Positions 1-5,798 of a stretch of DNA of 6,922 bases are shown here, one piece after another (the stretch's first letter is position 1; each line of letters begins with the position of its first letter). Location of the stretch: contig JAPPKP010000186.1 in assembly GCA_028819955.1 (NCBI GenBank), positions 1 through 6,922 on the forward strand. Direction: 5' to 3'. This DNA is from Rhodospirillaceae bacterium. Its GTDB lineage: Bacteria; Pseudomonadota; Alphaproteobacteria; UBA828. The translations under genes and the position numbers were made by a program. The notes beneath the pieces were generated by a model. It was given only the letters and a program-made list of their open reading frames with translations. It ran no database searches and was not told the origin of the DNA.

Positions 1-690
1 GTTCTGATAAGCGCCGGCCTGCATGGAGAGATGGTTGTGGAACATGCCGAGATGCGGCGCCTCCTGCCCCTTGGCGAAGGGATTGGTGCTCGGCGTGTTG
101 TAGCCGAGCATGACCAGCTCGACGCCCTGAAGACCCATCACCCGGTAGGTCTCGGGCCAGCGCCGGTCGTTGCAGATGCACATGCCCATCACGCCATCCA
201 TGGTACGGAACACGGGGAAACCCAGGTCGCCGGGCTCGAAGTAGCGCTTCTCGAGATGCTGGTGCGACTGACCCGGCTGCGGCTCGGCATGGCCGGGGAT
301 ATGGACCTTGCGATACTTCCCGGCGATCTGTCCCTCGCGGTCGACGAGGACGGCCGTATTGAAATAGCGCTTTGAACCGTTGTCCTCGATGACCATCTCA
401 GCGTGGCCGAGGTGGAATCCGACACCGAGCTCCTGTGCGGCAGCGAAGAGCGGCTGGGTCTCGTTGTTCGGCATCTCGGTCTCGAAGTAGCTATCGAGCT
501 CCTCTGGATCGTCGATGACCCAACGCGGAAAGAAGGTGGTGAGTGCCAGTTCCGGAAACACCACGATCGTAGCGCCCGCCTGGTGCGCGGTGTGCAGCAT
601 CGCAATCAGCCGGTCGACCACTTGCGTGCGCGTCTCCGCGCGCGCGACGGGGCCCATCTGGGCCGCGGCGACGGTGAGTTGTCTGGACAT
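1..690 (-). CDS. N-carbamoyl-D-amino-acid hydrolase (nitrilase superfamily), C-terminal part beyond the left edge
   Basis: The visible 230 residues belong to the carbon-nitrogen hydrolase (nitrilase) superfamily and resemble N-carbamoyl-D-amino-acid amidohydrolase. That enzyme hydrolyses N-carbamoyl-D-amino acids to the D-amino acid, CO2 and ammonia in the cytoplasm, as the last step of hydantoin breakdown. All three catalytic residues are visible: Glu47 in VVFPELALTTFFPRW, Lys128 in GKYRKVHIPGH and Cys173 in MCICNDRRWPE. The blocks HLEKRYFEPGDLGFPV and LSMQAGAYQN are as I recall them from the Agrobacterium enzyme. Known members are about 304 residues, so roughly 75 are missing. The start at 690 is supported by a strong purine-rich ribosome binding site and by the family N-terminus (AAAQMGPVARAETR). 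No hydantoinase or racemase gene is in view. A related beta-ureidopropionase or other amidase is possible but less likely, given how specific the matching blocks are. Confidence 0.88.
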   Translation of the reverse strand, partial: MSRQLTVAAAQMGPVARAETRTQVVDRLIAMLHTAHQAGATIVVFPELALTTFFPRWVIDDPEELDSYFETEMPNNETQPLFAAAQELGVGFHLGHAEMVIEDNGSKRYFNTAVLVDREGQIAGKYRKVHIPGHAEPQPGQSHQHLEKRYFEPGDLGFPVFRTMDGVMGMCICNDRRWPETYRVMGLQGVELVMLGYNTPSTNPFAKGQEAPHLGMFHNHLSMQAGAYQN

Positions 691-693
691 CGG

Positions 694-704
694 CTCCTCC
701 TCCC
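694..704 (-). promoter_or_regulatory. Ribosome binding site of the carbamoylase gene
   Basis: Read on the minus strand this is GGGAGGAGGAG, ending 3 bases before the ATG at 690. The GGAGG core therefore sits at a normal distance. It supports this start over any internal ATG. Confidence 0.7.
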
Positions 705-779
705 GAGCTGCGCGCGGTCCCTGCCGGCCGAAGGCATCTGCTAAGCCGACAGCCACGCGAAGGCGTGCCGTCTGGAGGC

Positions 780-808
780 ATGATAGGCGCCGTGCCACAC
801 CCCGCCAA
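780..808 (-). promoter_or_regulatory. Putative sigma70-type promoter for the carbamoylase gene
   Basis: On the minus strand, TTGGCG (808-803) and TATCAT (785-780) are separated by exactly 17 bases. Each box keeps key consensus positions: TTG in the -35, and TA plus the final T in the -10. A start site near 773 would give a 5' leader of about 80 bases. The spacing and orientation fit the divergent layout, but short boxes like these can arise by chance in DNA of this length. Confidence 0.4.
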
Positions 809-836
809 GGCGCTGGCGTCAGCGCCAAGCGGCGGG
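801..836. repeat. G/C-rich inverted repeat in the divergent intergenic region, possible operator
   Basis: An inner perfect 7-bp stem, GGCGCTG (809-815) with CAGCGCC (820-826), surrounds a GCGT loop. An outer 6-bp pair, CCCGCC (801-806) with GGCGGG (831-836), extends it across a small internal loop. The same stretch carries the direct repeat CGCCAAG at 803-809 and 823-829, exactly 20 bp apart, about two helical turns. No T-run follows on either strand, so an intrinsic terminator is unlikely. The outer left arm overlaps the proposed -35 box of the carbamoylase gene, which is the usual place for a regulator site. The regulator is unknown. Confidence 0.45.
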
Positions 837-900
837 TACACAGGAAACGGTACACGCGGGGCCGCGGGATCATGACGAGAACGCTCGATTTCCCCGAGAG

Positions 901-914
901 GCCGGTGCGCCGGC
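901..914 (+). other. Small hairpin upstream of the DUF502 start codon
   Basis: GCCGG (901-905) and CCGGC (910-914) form a perfect 5-bp stem around a TGCG tetraloop. It ends 13 bases before the ATG at 928. No good Shine-Dalgarno sequence lies between hairpin and start. The structure might tune translation, but 5-bp stems are common in DNA this rich in G and C. Confidence 0.25.
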
Positions 915-927
915 GTTAGCTCCCGAG

Positions 928-1671
928 ATGAACGAGAGCACGCCGCCCCCTCGTCTCATCCAGCCGCCGCGCAGGCGCGGCCTCTTAGCGCGCTTCAGGA
1001 CCTACTTCTTCACCGGCGTCGTCGTCACCGCGCCGATCGGCATCACCCTCTGGCTGCTCTGGCTGGTGGTCGACCTGTTCGATCGCGCAGTCGTTCCGCT
1101 GATCCCCGACGCCTACAACCCGTCGGACGTCCTGGGCCGGAACGTCCCGGGCGTCGGCATCGTGATCGTGCTGATTCTGGTTACGCTGGTGGGCGCCCTG
1201 TTCACCAACGTCGCCGGCCGCTTCCTGGTTCGATTCGGCGAAGGCTTGGTCGCCCGCGTTCCGGTAGTCCGCACGATTTATGGCGTGCTCAAGCAGATCT
1301 TCGACGCGGTGCTGGCACAGTCGGCTAACGCATTCCGTGAGGTGGTGTTGATCGAGTACCCGCGCCGGGGCATATGGGTCATCGGCTTCATCACCAGCCC
1401 CACGCGGGGCGAGGTGCAGCGGGTCACCGAGGAGGAGATGGTCAACGTCTTCCTGCCGACCACACCCAACCCGACTTCGGGCTTCCTCCTGTTCGTTCCG
1501 CGCAAGGACTGCATTCCGCTGGACATGACCGTCGAAGAAGGGGTCAAGCTCGTGATCTCCGGCGGCATCGTCAGCCCGCCCGATGCCAGGCCCGGAGCCA
1601 AGGTAGAGGAAGATGGAGAGGACACCGAAGAAGTAAGTCCGGCGACCTCAGCCGAACGACCGAAGGAGTAG
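928..1671 (+). CDS. DUF502 family (COG2928) inner-membrane protein
   Basis: This 247-residue protein matches the DUF502 family, membrane proteins of unknown function that are widespread in proteobacteria. A short basic N-terminus (RRRGLLARFR, residues 16-24) precedes a first hydrophobic helix at about 27-51 and a second at about 75-98. A soluble domain of mixed strands follows, with family motifs RVPVVRTIYGVLKQIFD (110-126) and FLPTTPNPTSGFLLFVP (175-191). From about residue 217 the tail is acidic, probably disordered and variable. The length is typical of the family. The ATG at 928 is the first in-frame ATG and places a charged segment before the first helix, but the ribosome binding site is weak. 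The gene is divergent from the carbamoylase gene and ends 70 bp before tRNA-Pro. No biochemical role can be assigned from the sequence. Confidence 0.85.
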   Translation: MNESTPPPRLIQPPRRRGLLARFRTYFFTGVVVTAPIGITLWLLWLVVDLFDRAVVPLIPDAYNPSDVLGRNVPGVGIVIVLILVTLVGALFTNVAGRFLVRFGEGLVARVPVVRTIYGVLKQIFDAVLAQSANAFREVVLIEYPRRGIWVIGFITSPTRGEVQRVTEEEMVNVFLPTTPNPTSGFLLFVPRKDCIPLDMTVEEGVKLVISGGIVSPPDARPGAKVEEDGEDTEEVSPATSAERPKE

Positions 1672-1689
1672 TGACAGTCGAACGCGTGC

Positions 1690-1718
1690 TTGCGGCGCGG
1701 CCGCGAGGCTCTTATGAC
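1690..1718 (+). promoter_or_regulatory. Putative sigma70-type promoter of tRNA-Pro
   Basis: TTGCGG (1690-1695) and TATGAC (1713-1718) are 17 bases apart. Transcription would start near 1725, leaving a leader of about 17 bases before the mature tRNA at 1742. The bases after the -10 box are G/C-rich (GCGTGGG), as is common at stable-RNA promoters under stringent control. The spacer contains the 10-bp palindrome CGCGGCCGCG (1696-1705). Position and spacing make this more convincing than a chance match, but it is not proven. Confidence 0.5.
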
Positions 1719-1741
1719 TCGCGTGGGACTCCGGTCCGGTA

Positions 1742-1818
1742 CGGGGTGTGGCGCAGCCAGGTAGCGCATCTGCTTTGGGAGCAGAGGGTCGCCGGTTCAA
1801 ATCCGGCCACCCCGACCA
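1742..1818 (+). tRNA. tRNA-Pro (anticodon TGG), CCA encoded
   Basis: A full 77-base cloverleaf can be drawn. The acceptor stem CGGGGTG (1742-1748) pairs perfectly with CACCCCG (1808-1814). The D stem GCGC/GCGC spans 1751-1767. The anticodon stem TCTGC/GCAGA (1769-1773 with 1781-1785) holds the loop TTTGGGA, with anticodon TGG at 1776-1778. The T arm GCCGG-TTCAAAT-CCGGC spans 1791-1807. A discriminator A at 1815 is followed by an encoded CCA. The TGG anticodon reads CCA and, through wobble, other proline codons. The gene converges on the end of the SUF operon with 14 bp between them. I see no second copy of its 3' end in the window, so there is no sign of use as an integration site. Confidence 0.97.
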
Positions 1819-1832
1819 GCGTCAGGCGAGAC

Positions 1833-2177
1833 TCAACCGACGGCGAAGCTCTCGCCGCAGCCGCAGGTGCTGGTGACGTTGGGGTTGTTGAAGACGAAGG
1901 TGGCGCTGAGCTTGTCCTCGCTGAAGTCGAGCTCGGTGCCGATCAGGAACATCACCGCCGCCGGATCCACCACCACCGTCACGCCCCGCTGCGTGATCAC
2001 CTCGGCGGCAGGAGGGACCTCCTCCGCATAGTCCATGGTGTAGGACATGCCTGAGCACCCGGCGTTCCTGACCCCGATCTTGATGCCGACGGCTGGCTCG
2101 GCATCGTCCGGCCGGAGCGACATCAGGTGGCTGATGCGCTCCGCCGCGCGCTCGCTAATGGTGAGAATGTCCTTCAT
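1833..2177 (-). CDS. sufA: A-type iron-sulfur carrier protein (SufA/IscA/HesB family)
   Basis: This 114-residue protein is a HesB/IscA-family A-type carrier, thought to receive Fe-S clusters from the SufBCD scaffold and hand them to target proteins in the cytoplasm. The three cluster-binding cysteines are present: Cys41 in RNAGCSGMSY and the C-terminal CGCG pair, Cys105 and Cys107, in NVTSTCGCGESF. The core includes GTELDFSEDKL and FVFNNPN, typical of the fold. The length is normal. The gene is the last in the operon, 26 bp after the DUF59 gene, with only a weak ribosome binding site. The family subtype (SufA, IscA or ErpA) cannot be settled from sequence alone; the operon context favours SufA. 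Confidence 0.92.
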   Translation of the reverse strand: MKDILTISERAAERISHLMSLRPDDAEPAVGIKIGVRNAGCSGMSYTMDYAEEVPPAAEVITQRGVTVVVDPAAVMFLIGTELDFSEDKLSATFVFNNPNVTSTCGCGESFAVG

Positions 2178-2203
2178 CTCAAGTTCCGCGCGTCCGATGG
2201 CGG

Positions 2204-2746
2204 CTACATGAAGCCGAGTTCAAGCTGGGCGGCCTCCGACATCATGTCCGGCGACCAGGGCGGATCCCACACCAGATCGACCTCGACGTCGCCGATCCCC
2301 TCCACCATGGTCGCGACCGCGTGCTCCACCATGCTGGGCATGCTTCCTGCGACCGGGCAGCCCGGCGTCGTCAACGTCATCGATATGCGGGCGTCGTTGG
2401 CCTCGTTCAAGGCCACGTCGTAGACCAGGCCGAGTTGGTAAATGTCCACCGGGATTTCCGGGTCGTAGACCGAGCTCAAGGCCCGCGCGATCTGCCCGGC
2501 GAGCGGGTGGTCGGGGCTCAGGCCGGGAGGCGTCGGCAATGTTTCGGCAGCTTCGGGCGCGGCCTCGACCAGCTGCGGAGCGAGCCCGCCGGCGCCCGGC
2601 GGCCCGTCCGGCGACCAGGCCTCGTAGCTTTGCGGTGCGGCTGCTGGCGAAGGAGGCAGCGCACGGGGAGTCTCGACCGCTTCGGGCGGACTAGCCGGCT
2701 CCGGCTCCGCCTCGGGAGGGCGCTTCTTGCGGAACAGGTTCATCAT
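2204..2746 (-). CDS. sufT: SufT-like DUF59/MIP18-family Fe-S assembly protein with a disordered N-terminal arm
   Basis: This 180-residue protein has a C-terminal DUF59 (MIP18-like) domain at about residues 80-160. The motifs are YDPEIPVDIYQLGLVYDV (94-111), TTPGCP with conserved Cys130, and DLVWDPPWSP (157-166). Bacterial members in SUF operons (SufT, the SUF-associated DUF59 family) assist Fe-S protein maturation. Before the domain lies a basic start, FRKKR (5-9), and about 70 residues rich in Pro, Ala and Glu, probably disordered. Family members I recall are near 100-130 residues, so the arm is unusual. The frame opens 23 codons further upstream, but a near-perfect ribosome binding site and an ATGA overlap with the sufU stop favour the start at 2746. 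A second ATG at 2743 is equally in frame. The DUF59 assignment is firm; the precise role is inferred from context. Confidence 0.87.
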   Translation of the reverse strand: MMNLFRKKRPPEAEPEPASPPEAVETPRALPPSPAAAPQSYEAWSPDGPPGAGGLAPQLVEAAPEAAETLPTPPGLSPDHPLAGQIARALSSVYDPEIPVDIYQLGLVYDVALNEANDARISMTLTTPGCPVAGSMPSMVEHAVATMVEGIGDVEVDLVWDPPWSPDMMSEAAQLELGFM

Positions 2747-3204
2747 TCCGTCGTCACCTCCTCGCCCTCGCCCTCCAGCGCCGCCTTCAACGTGTGCCAG
2801 GGCAGCGTGGCACACTTGACCCGCATGGGGAACTCCCGGACGCCGGCGAGCACGATCAACTTGTCCAGATCTGGGGTCTCGAAGCCCGCCTCGCAGGCAG
2901 GCTCCGTCGACGCCACCAGCGCGTGGAACTCGGCGAACATCGCCTGCACGTCGTCGAGCGACTTGCCGCGCAGCATCTCGGTCATCATCGAGGCCGACGC
3001 CATCGAGATGGCGCAGCCCCGGCCCTCAAAGCCGATGTCCGTGACCACGCCGTCGGCAACGTCGACGTAGATCGTCACGGTATCGCCGCAGAGCGGGTTG
3101 TGACCATGCGATTCGCCCGTCACTGCCGGCGGCTTGCCGAAATTTCGCGGTGACTTGCCGTGGTCGAGGATCACCTCCTGATAGAGCTCGCGCAGCTCCG
3201 ACAT
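2743..3204 (-). CDS. sufU: SufU, zinc-type sulfur acceptor of the SUF system
   Basis: This 153-residue IscU-fold protein accepts persulfide sulfur from SufS and passes it toward the SufBCD scaffold. The conserved ligands are visible: Cys39 and Asp41 in NPLCGD, Cys64 in GRGCAISMASASMM and Cys131 in VKCATLPWHTL. The gap from Cys64 to Cys131 (67 residues) is about 24 longer than I recall for E. coli IscU and close to Bacillus subtilis SufU. This marks the SufU subgroup, which binds zinc and acts as a sulfur transferase, rather than a scaffold IscU. The ATG at 3204 overlaps the sufS stop by one base (TGATG), and its own stop overlaps the next start (ATGA), so translation of the three genes is probably coupled. 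The frame stays open far upstream, but there it only shadows sufS. Confidence 0.93.
   Translation of the reverse strand: MSELRELYQEVILDHGKSPRNFGKPPAVTGESHGHNPLCGDTVTIYVDVADGVVTDIGFEGRGCAISMASASMMTEMLRGKSLDDVQAMFAEFHALVASTEPACEAGFETPDLDKLIVLAGVREFPMRVKCATLPWHTLKAALEGEGEEVTTE
2754..2762 (-). promoter_or_regulatory. Near-perfect ribosome binding site for the sufT-like gene, inside sufU
   Basis: On the minus strand this reads AGGAGGTGA, fully complementary to the usual anti-Shine-Dalgarno core. It ends 7 bases before the ATG at 2746. It lies in the last codons of sufU (the GEEVT region of that protein) and decides the start of the next gene. Confidence 0.75.
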
Positions 3205-4469
3205 CAGCCGAAGATCTCCCGCACCTCTTCGAGTCCGTCGATCAGCCTGTCGATGTCGGCGCGCGAGTTGTAGAGGCCGAAGGAGGCCCGCACAGTGCCT
3301 GCGATACCGAAGTGGTCCATCAGCGGCTGCGCGCAGTGATGGCCGACCCGCACCGCAACCCCGGCCCGGTCGAGGATCGTTCCGATGTCGTGGGGATGCA
3401 CGCCGTCCATGGTGAAGGAGACGATGGCAGCCTTCCCCGGCGCCGTGCCGTAGAGGCGGACACTGTTCAGCGCGCTGAGCCGTTCGGTCGCGTAGCCGAG
3501 CAGGTCGTGCTCGTGGGCGGCAACGGCCGCCGAATCGAATGACGCGACATAGTCGATCGCGGCGTGCAGGCCGACCGTGCCGGCGATGGGCGGCGTGCCG
3601 GCCTCGAACCGCGCAGGCGGCGGGGCGAAGGTCGTGCGCTCGAATGTAACACGCTCGATCATGTCGCCGCCGCCCTGGTAGGGCGGCATGGCGGCGAGCA
3701 GCGCCTCTTTGCCATAGAGCACGCCGATGCCGCTCGGCCCGTAGAGCTTGTGGCCCGAGAAACAGTAGAAATCCACGTCCAGCGCTTGTACGTCCACGGG
3801 TTGGTGGACGATCCCCTGGGCGCCGTCGATCAGCACCTTGGCGCCGTTGGCCTGGGCGATGCGCACGACCTCGGCGACGGGGACCACGGTGCCCAGCACG
3901 TTGGAGACGTGGGTGAGCGCGACCAGCTTGGTGCGCGGCCCGACCAGCGCCTCGTAGGCGTCGAGCGGGAAGGCGCCGCGCTCGTCGATCGGTACCGCCT
4001 TGAGCACGATGCCTGTCCGCTGGCGCAGCAACTGCCACGGCACGATGTTGGCGTGGTGCTCCAGCACCGAGAGCACGACCTCGTCGCCCTCACCGAGAAA
4101 GGCCCCGCCCCAGCCCGTGGCGACCAGGTTGATCGCCTCTGTCGTGCCCTTGGTGAAGACGATCTCGCTCGCCGAGCGCGCGTTGACGAAGCGCTGCACC
4201 CTGGCGCGGGCGCCTTCGTAGGCCTCGGTCGCCTTCGCGCTCAACTCGTAGACGCCGCGATGGATGTTGGCGTACTCGGCCTCGTAGCAGCGCGAGAGCG
4301 CGTCGATCACCTGGCGCGGCTTTTGCGCGCTCGCGCCACTATCCAGAAACGTCAGCGGCTTGCCGTGAACGGTGCGCGAGAGGATCGGGAAATCCGCACG
4401 CACGCGCTCCACATCGAACGCCACGGCGGCTATGGGGTCGTCGAGGCGCCGGGCGGGGGCGGTGTTCAC
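3204..4469 (-). CDS. sufS: SufS, group II cysteine desulfurase (PLP-dependent)
   Basis: This 421-residue aminotransferase-fold enzyme converts L-cysteine to L-alanine and leaves a persulfide on its catalytic cysteine. The PLP lysine is Lys241 in FSGHKLYGPSGIG. The catalytic cysteine is Cys379 in VRVGHHCAQPLM, the motif of the SufS/CsdA group. Further family motifs are FLDSGASAQKP (41-51), NIHRGVYELS, FTKGTTEAINLVA, HHANIVPW, IDGAQG and the terminal RASFGLYN. His360 in HPHD matches, by my recalled alignment, the B. subtilis SufS residue that takes zinc from SufU. The start is GTG at 4469, chosen because it overlaps the sufD stop (GTGA) and has a GGAGG at normal distance; the longer open frame upstream is a shadow of sufD. 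The length is slightly above the usual 405-415 because of a short N-terminal extension. Confidence 0.95.
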   Translation of the reverse strand: MNTAPARRLDDPIAAVAFDVERVRADFPILSRTVHGKPLTFLDSGASAQKPRQVIDALSRCYEAEYANIHRGVYELSAKATEAYEGARARVQRFVNARSASEIVFTKGTTEAINLVATGWGGAFLGEGDEVVLSVLEHHANIVPWQLLRQRTGIVLKAVPIDERGAFPLDAYEALVGPRTKLVALTHVSNVLGTVVPVAEVVRIAQANGAKVLIDGAQGIVHQPVDVQALDVDFYCFSGHKLYGPSGIGVLYGKEALLAAMPPYQGGGDMIERVTFERTTFAPPPARFEAGTPPIAGTVGLHAAIDYVASFDSAAVAAHEHDLLGYATERLSALNSVRLYGTAPGKAAIVSFTMDGVHPHDIGTILDRAGVAVRVGHHCAQPLMDHFGIAGTVRASFGLYNSRADIDRLIDGLEEVREIFG

Positions 4470-5782
4470 GACCGGCCTCCGTCGATCCAGGCGGCAACGC
4501 GTTCGGCCATAACGGCACGCGCGGGCTCGTGGCCGATCTCCTCCAGCAGCTCGCCCATGAAGCCCTCGACGATCAGCGCAAGCGCGGTCCTGTGATCGAG
4601 GCCGCGCGAGCGCAGGTAGAAAAGCTGGTCCGCCTCGGGCTCGCCAGCGGTCGCCCCATGGCTGCATTTCACGTCGTCCGCGTAGATTTCGAGCTCCGGC
4701 TTGGTGTCGATCTCGGCCTTGCGTGAGAGCAGCAGCGTGCGATTGAGCTGGTGGCCGTCGGTCTTCTGCGCGTCCTGGCGCACGATGATCTTGCCCTGAA
4801 AGACCCCGCGCGCCGTGTCGTCGAGCACGCCCTTGTAGACCTCGCGGCTCTCGCAATGGGGCACGGCGTGGTCGATCACCGTGGTGTTGTCCACGAGCTG
4901 ACCGCCGCGCGCCATGTAGCCGCCGCGCAGTTGGCAGTTGGCCCCCTCGCCGTCGAAGCGGACGTGGATTTCGTGGCGCGCGAGCCGGGCGCCCAAGGCC
5001 AGCAGGTGACTCTCGTAGCGAGCCTCGCCCGCCAGCGCCGTCTTGGTCAACGCAGTGTGATAGGCGCCCTCGCCCTCGATCTGCAGCTTGACGTGGCTGA
5101 GCCAGGCTCCCTCGCCGACCTGGATGTCTACGAGCGGATTGGACCATGTCGGCGCACCCGCGGGCCCCTCATGGCTCTCGATCAGCGTGAGGCTACTCCC
5201 CGCACCCAAGCGTACGATCACGCGCGGATGGTATGCGAGCGGCTTGCTTCCCGGCGCGGCGATGAAGCGCAGCCGGACAGGCTCTTCCGCAGTCGTGCCA
5301 GGCGCGGTCTCGACGATGCAACCGTCGGCCGCGAAGGCCGCGTTGAAGGCCGCCATGAGATCGCCATTGAGGGACTCTGCGCTGCCGATCAGCGCCTCGA
5401 CCCCGGCCGGGTCGTCGGCGAGGCCTTGGGCCAGCCCGCGCACACGTAGGCCTCCGGGCAGGCCATCGAGCCGTGAATGGCCCGACGACAGCCGCCCGTT
5501 GACGAAGACCAGGGACGGTCCCTCCAGCACATCGAAGGCTCCGGCGGCGAGATCGGCCGATGGGATCTCGGCCCCCGGCGCAGGCAGGAAATTGAGTTCG
5601 GCGAGCAGTGCGAGACTGGTGTACTTCCACGCTTCCGTGCGGGTGCTCGGCAGCCCATTCGCGCTGAGCCGCCGGCCCTCGTCGCGCAGCGCATCGAGCC
5701 AAGGCAGACCATCGCCCGGCAGCACCGCCGCCGCGCTACCGGGTGCGGGATAGTCGAAGGGAATCGTCCGCAGGGCGGGCAT
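4466..5782 (-). CDS. sufD: SufD, subunit of the SufBCD scaffold complex
   Basis: This 438-residue protein is a SufB/SufD-family scaffold subunit. SufD pairs with SufB and two SufC ATPases to build the new Fe-S cluster and is linked to iron entry. The N-terminal helical part has the motif TRTEAWKYTSL; the middle is a beta-helix of repeated strands. The C-terminal domain is the most diagnostic, with GVFQGKIIVRQDAQKTDGHQ, then KCSHGATAGEPEADQLFYL. His375 in that last motif corresponds, by recalled alignment, to the E. coli SufD histidine needed for cluster formation. The C-terminal helices (GLDHRTALALIVEGFMGELL) would bind SufC. The ATG at 5782 lies 16 bp after the sufC stop with a purine-rich GCGAGAG ahead of it; the frame opens 18 codons earlier, but those overlap sufC. 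Length is normal for the family. Confidence 0.94.
   Translation of the reverse strand: MPALRTIPFDYPAPGSAAAVLPGDGLPWLDALRDEGRRLSANGLPSTRTEAWKYTSLALLAELNFLPAPGAEIPSADLAAGAFDVLEGPSLVFVNGRLSSGHSRLDGLPGGLRVRGLAQGLADDPAGVEALIGSAESLNGDLMAAFNAAFAADGCIVETAPGTTAEEPVRLRFIAAPGSKPLAYHPRVIVRLGAGSSLTLIESHEGPAGAPTWSNPLVDIQVGEGAWLSHVKLQIEGEGAYHTALTKTALAGEARYESHLLALGARLARHEIHVRFDGEGANCQLRGGYMARGGQLVDNTTVIDHAVPHCESREVYKGVLDDTARGVFQGKIIVRQDAQKTDGHQLNRTLLLSRKAEIDTKPELEIYADDVKCSHGATAGEPEADQLFYLRSRGLDHRTALALIVEGFMGELLEEIGHEPARAVMAERVAAWIDGGRS
4476..4480 (-). promoter_or_regulatory. Ribosome binding site that fixes the GTG start of sufS
   Basis: On the minus strand this is GGAGG, 6 bases before the GTG at 4469 and inside the last codons of sufD. 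No ATG near this point fits the family N-terminus, so the GTG start rests on this site and on the GTGA overlap. Confidence 0.7.
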
Positions 5783-5798
5783 CGCCGGTCGCTCTCGC

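Noticed and set aside
801..836. Intergenic dyad as a Rho-independent terminator
   Set aside because: No T-run follows the stem on either strand, and the two flanking genes are divergent, so no gene ends here.
515..919. Plus-strand open frame of 134 codons across the hydrolase start and the intergenic gap
   Set aside because: It overlaps the well-supported hydrolase on the other strand, has no recognisable domain, and its Arg/Ala-rich make-up is typical of shadow frames in GC-rich DNA.
1742..1818. tRNA-Pro as an integration site for a mobile element
   Set aside because: I saw no repeat of the tRNA 3' end, no integrase gene and no change in base use nearby; the flanking genes are housekeeping.
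1374..2054. Plus-strand open frame of 226 codons
   Set aside because: It runs through the DUF502 gene in another frame, the whole tRNA-Pro and the antisense of the sufA-like gene, so it cannot be a real protein gene.
3205..4038. Upstream extension of the sufU frame (431-codon open frame in all)
   Set aside because: The extra residues lie entirely over sufS in another frame and are Arg/Ala-rich; the SufU family starts at the MSELRELYQEVILDHG segment.
3564..4595. Long plus-strand open frame of 343 codons opposite sufS
   Set aside because: Antisense shadow caused by codon bias; no domain recognised and no ribosome binding site or promoter context.
4470..5147. Upstream extension of the sufS frame (647-codon open frame), which could suggest a fusion protein
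   Set aside because: The extension shadows sufD in another frame, has no domain of its own, and the GTG at 4469 has a proper ribosome binding site.
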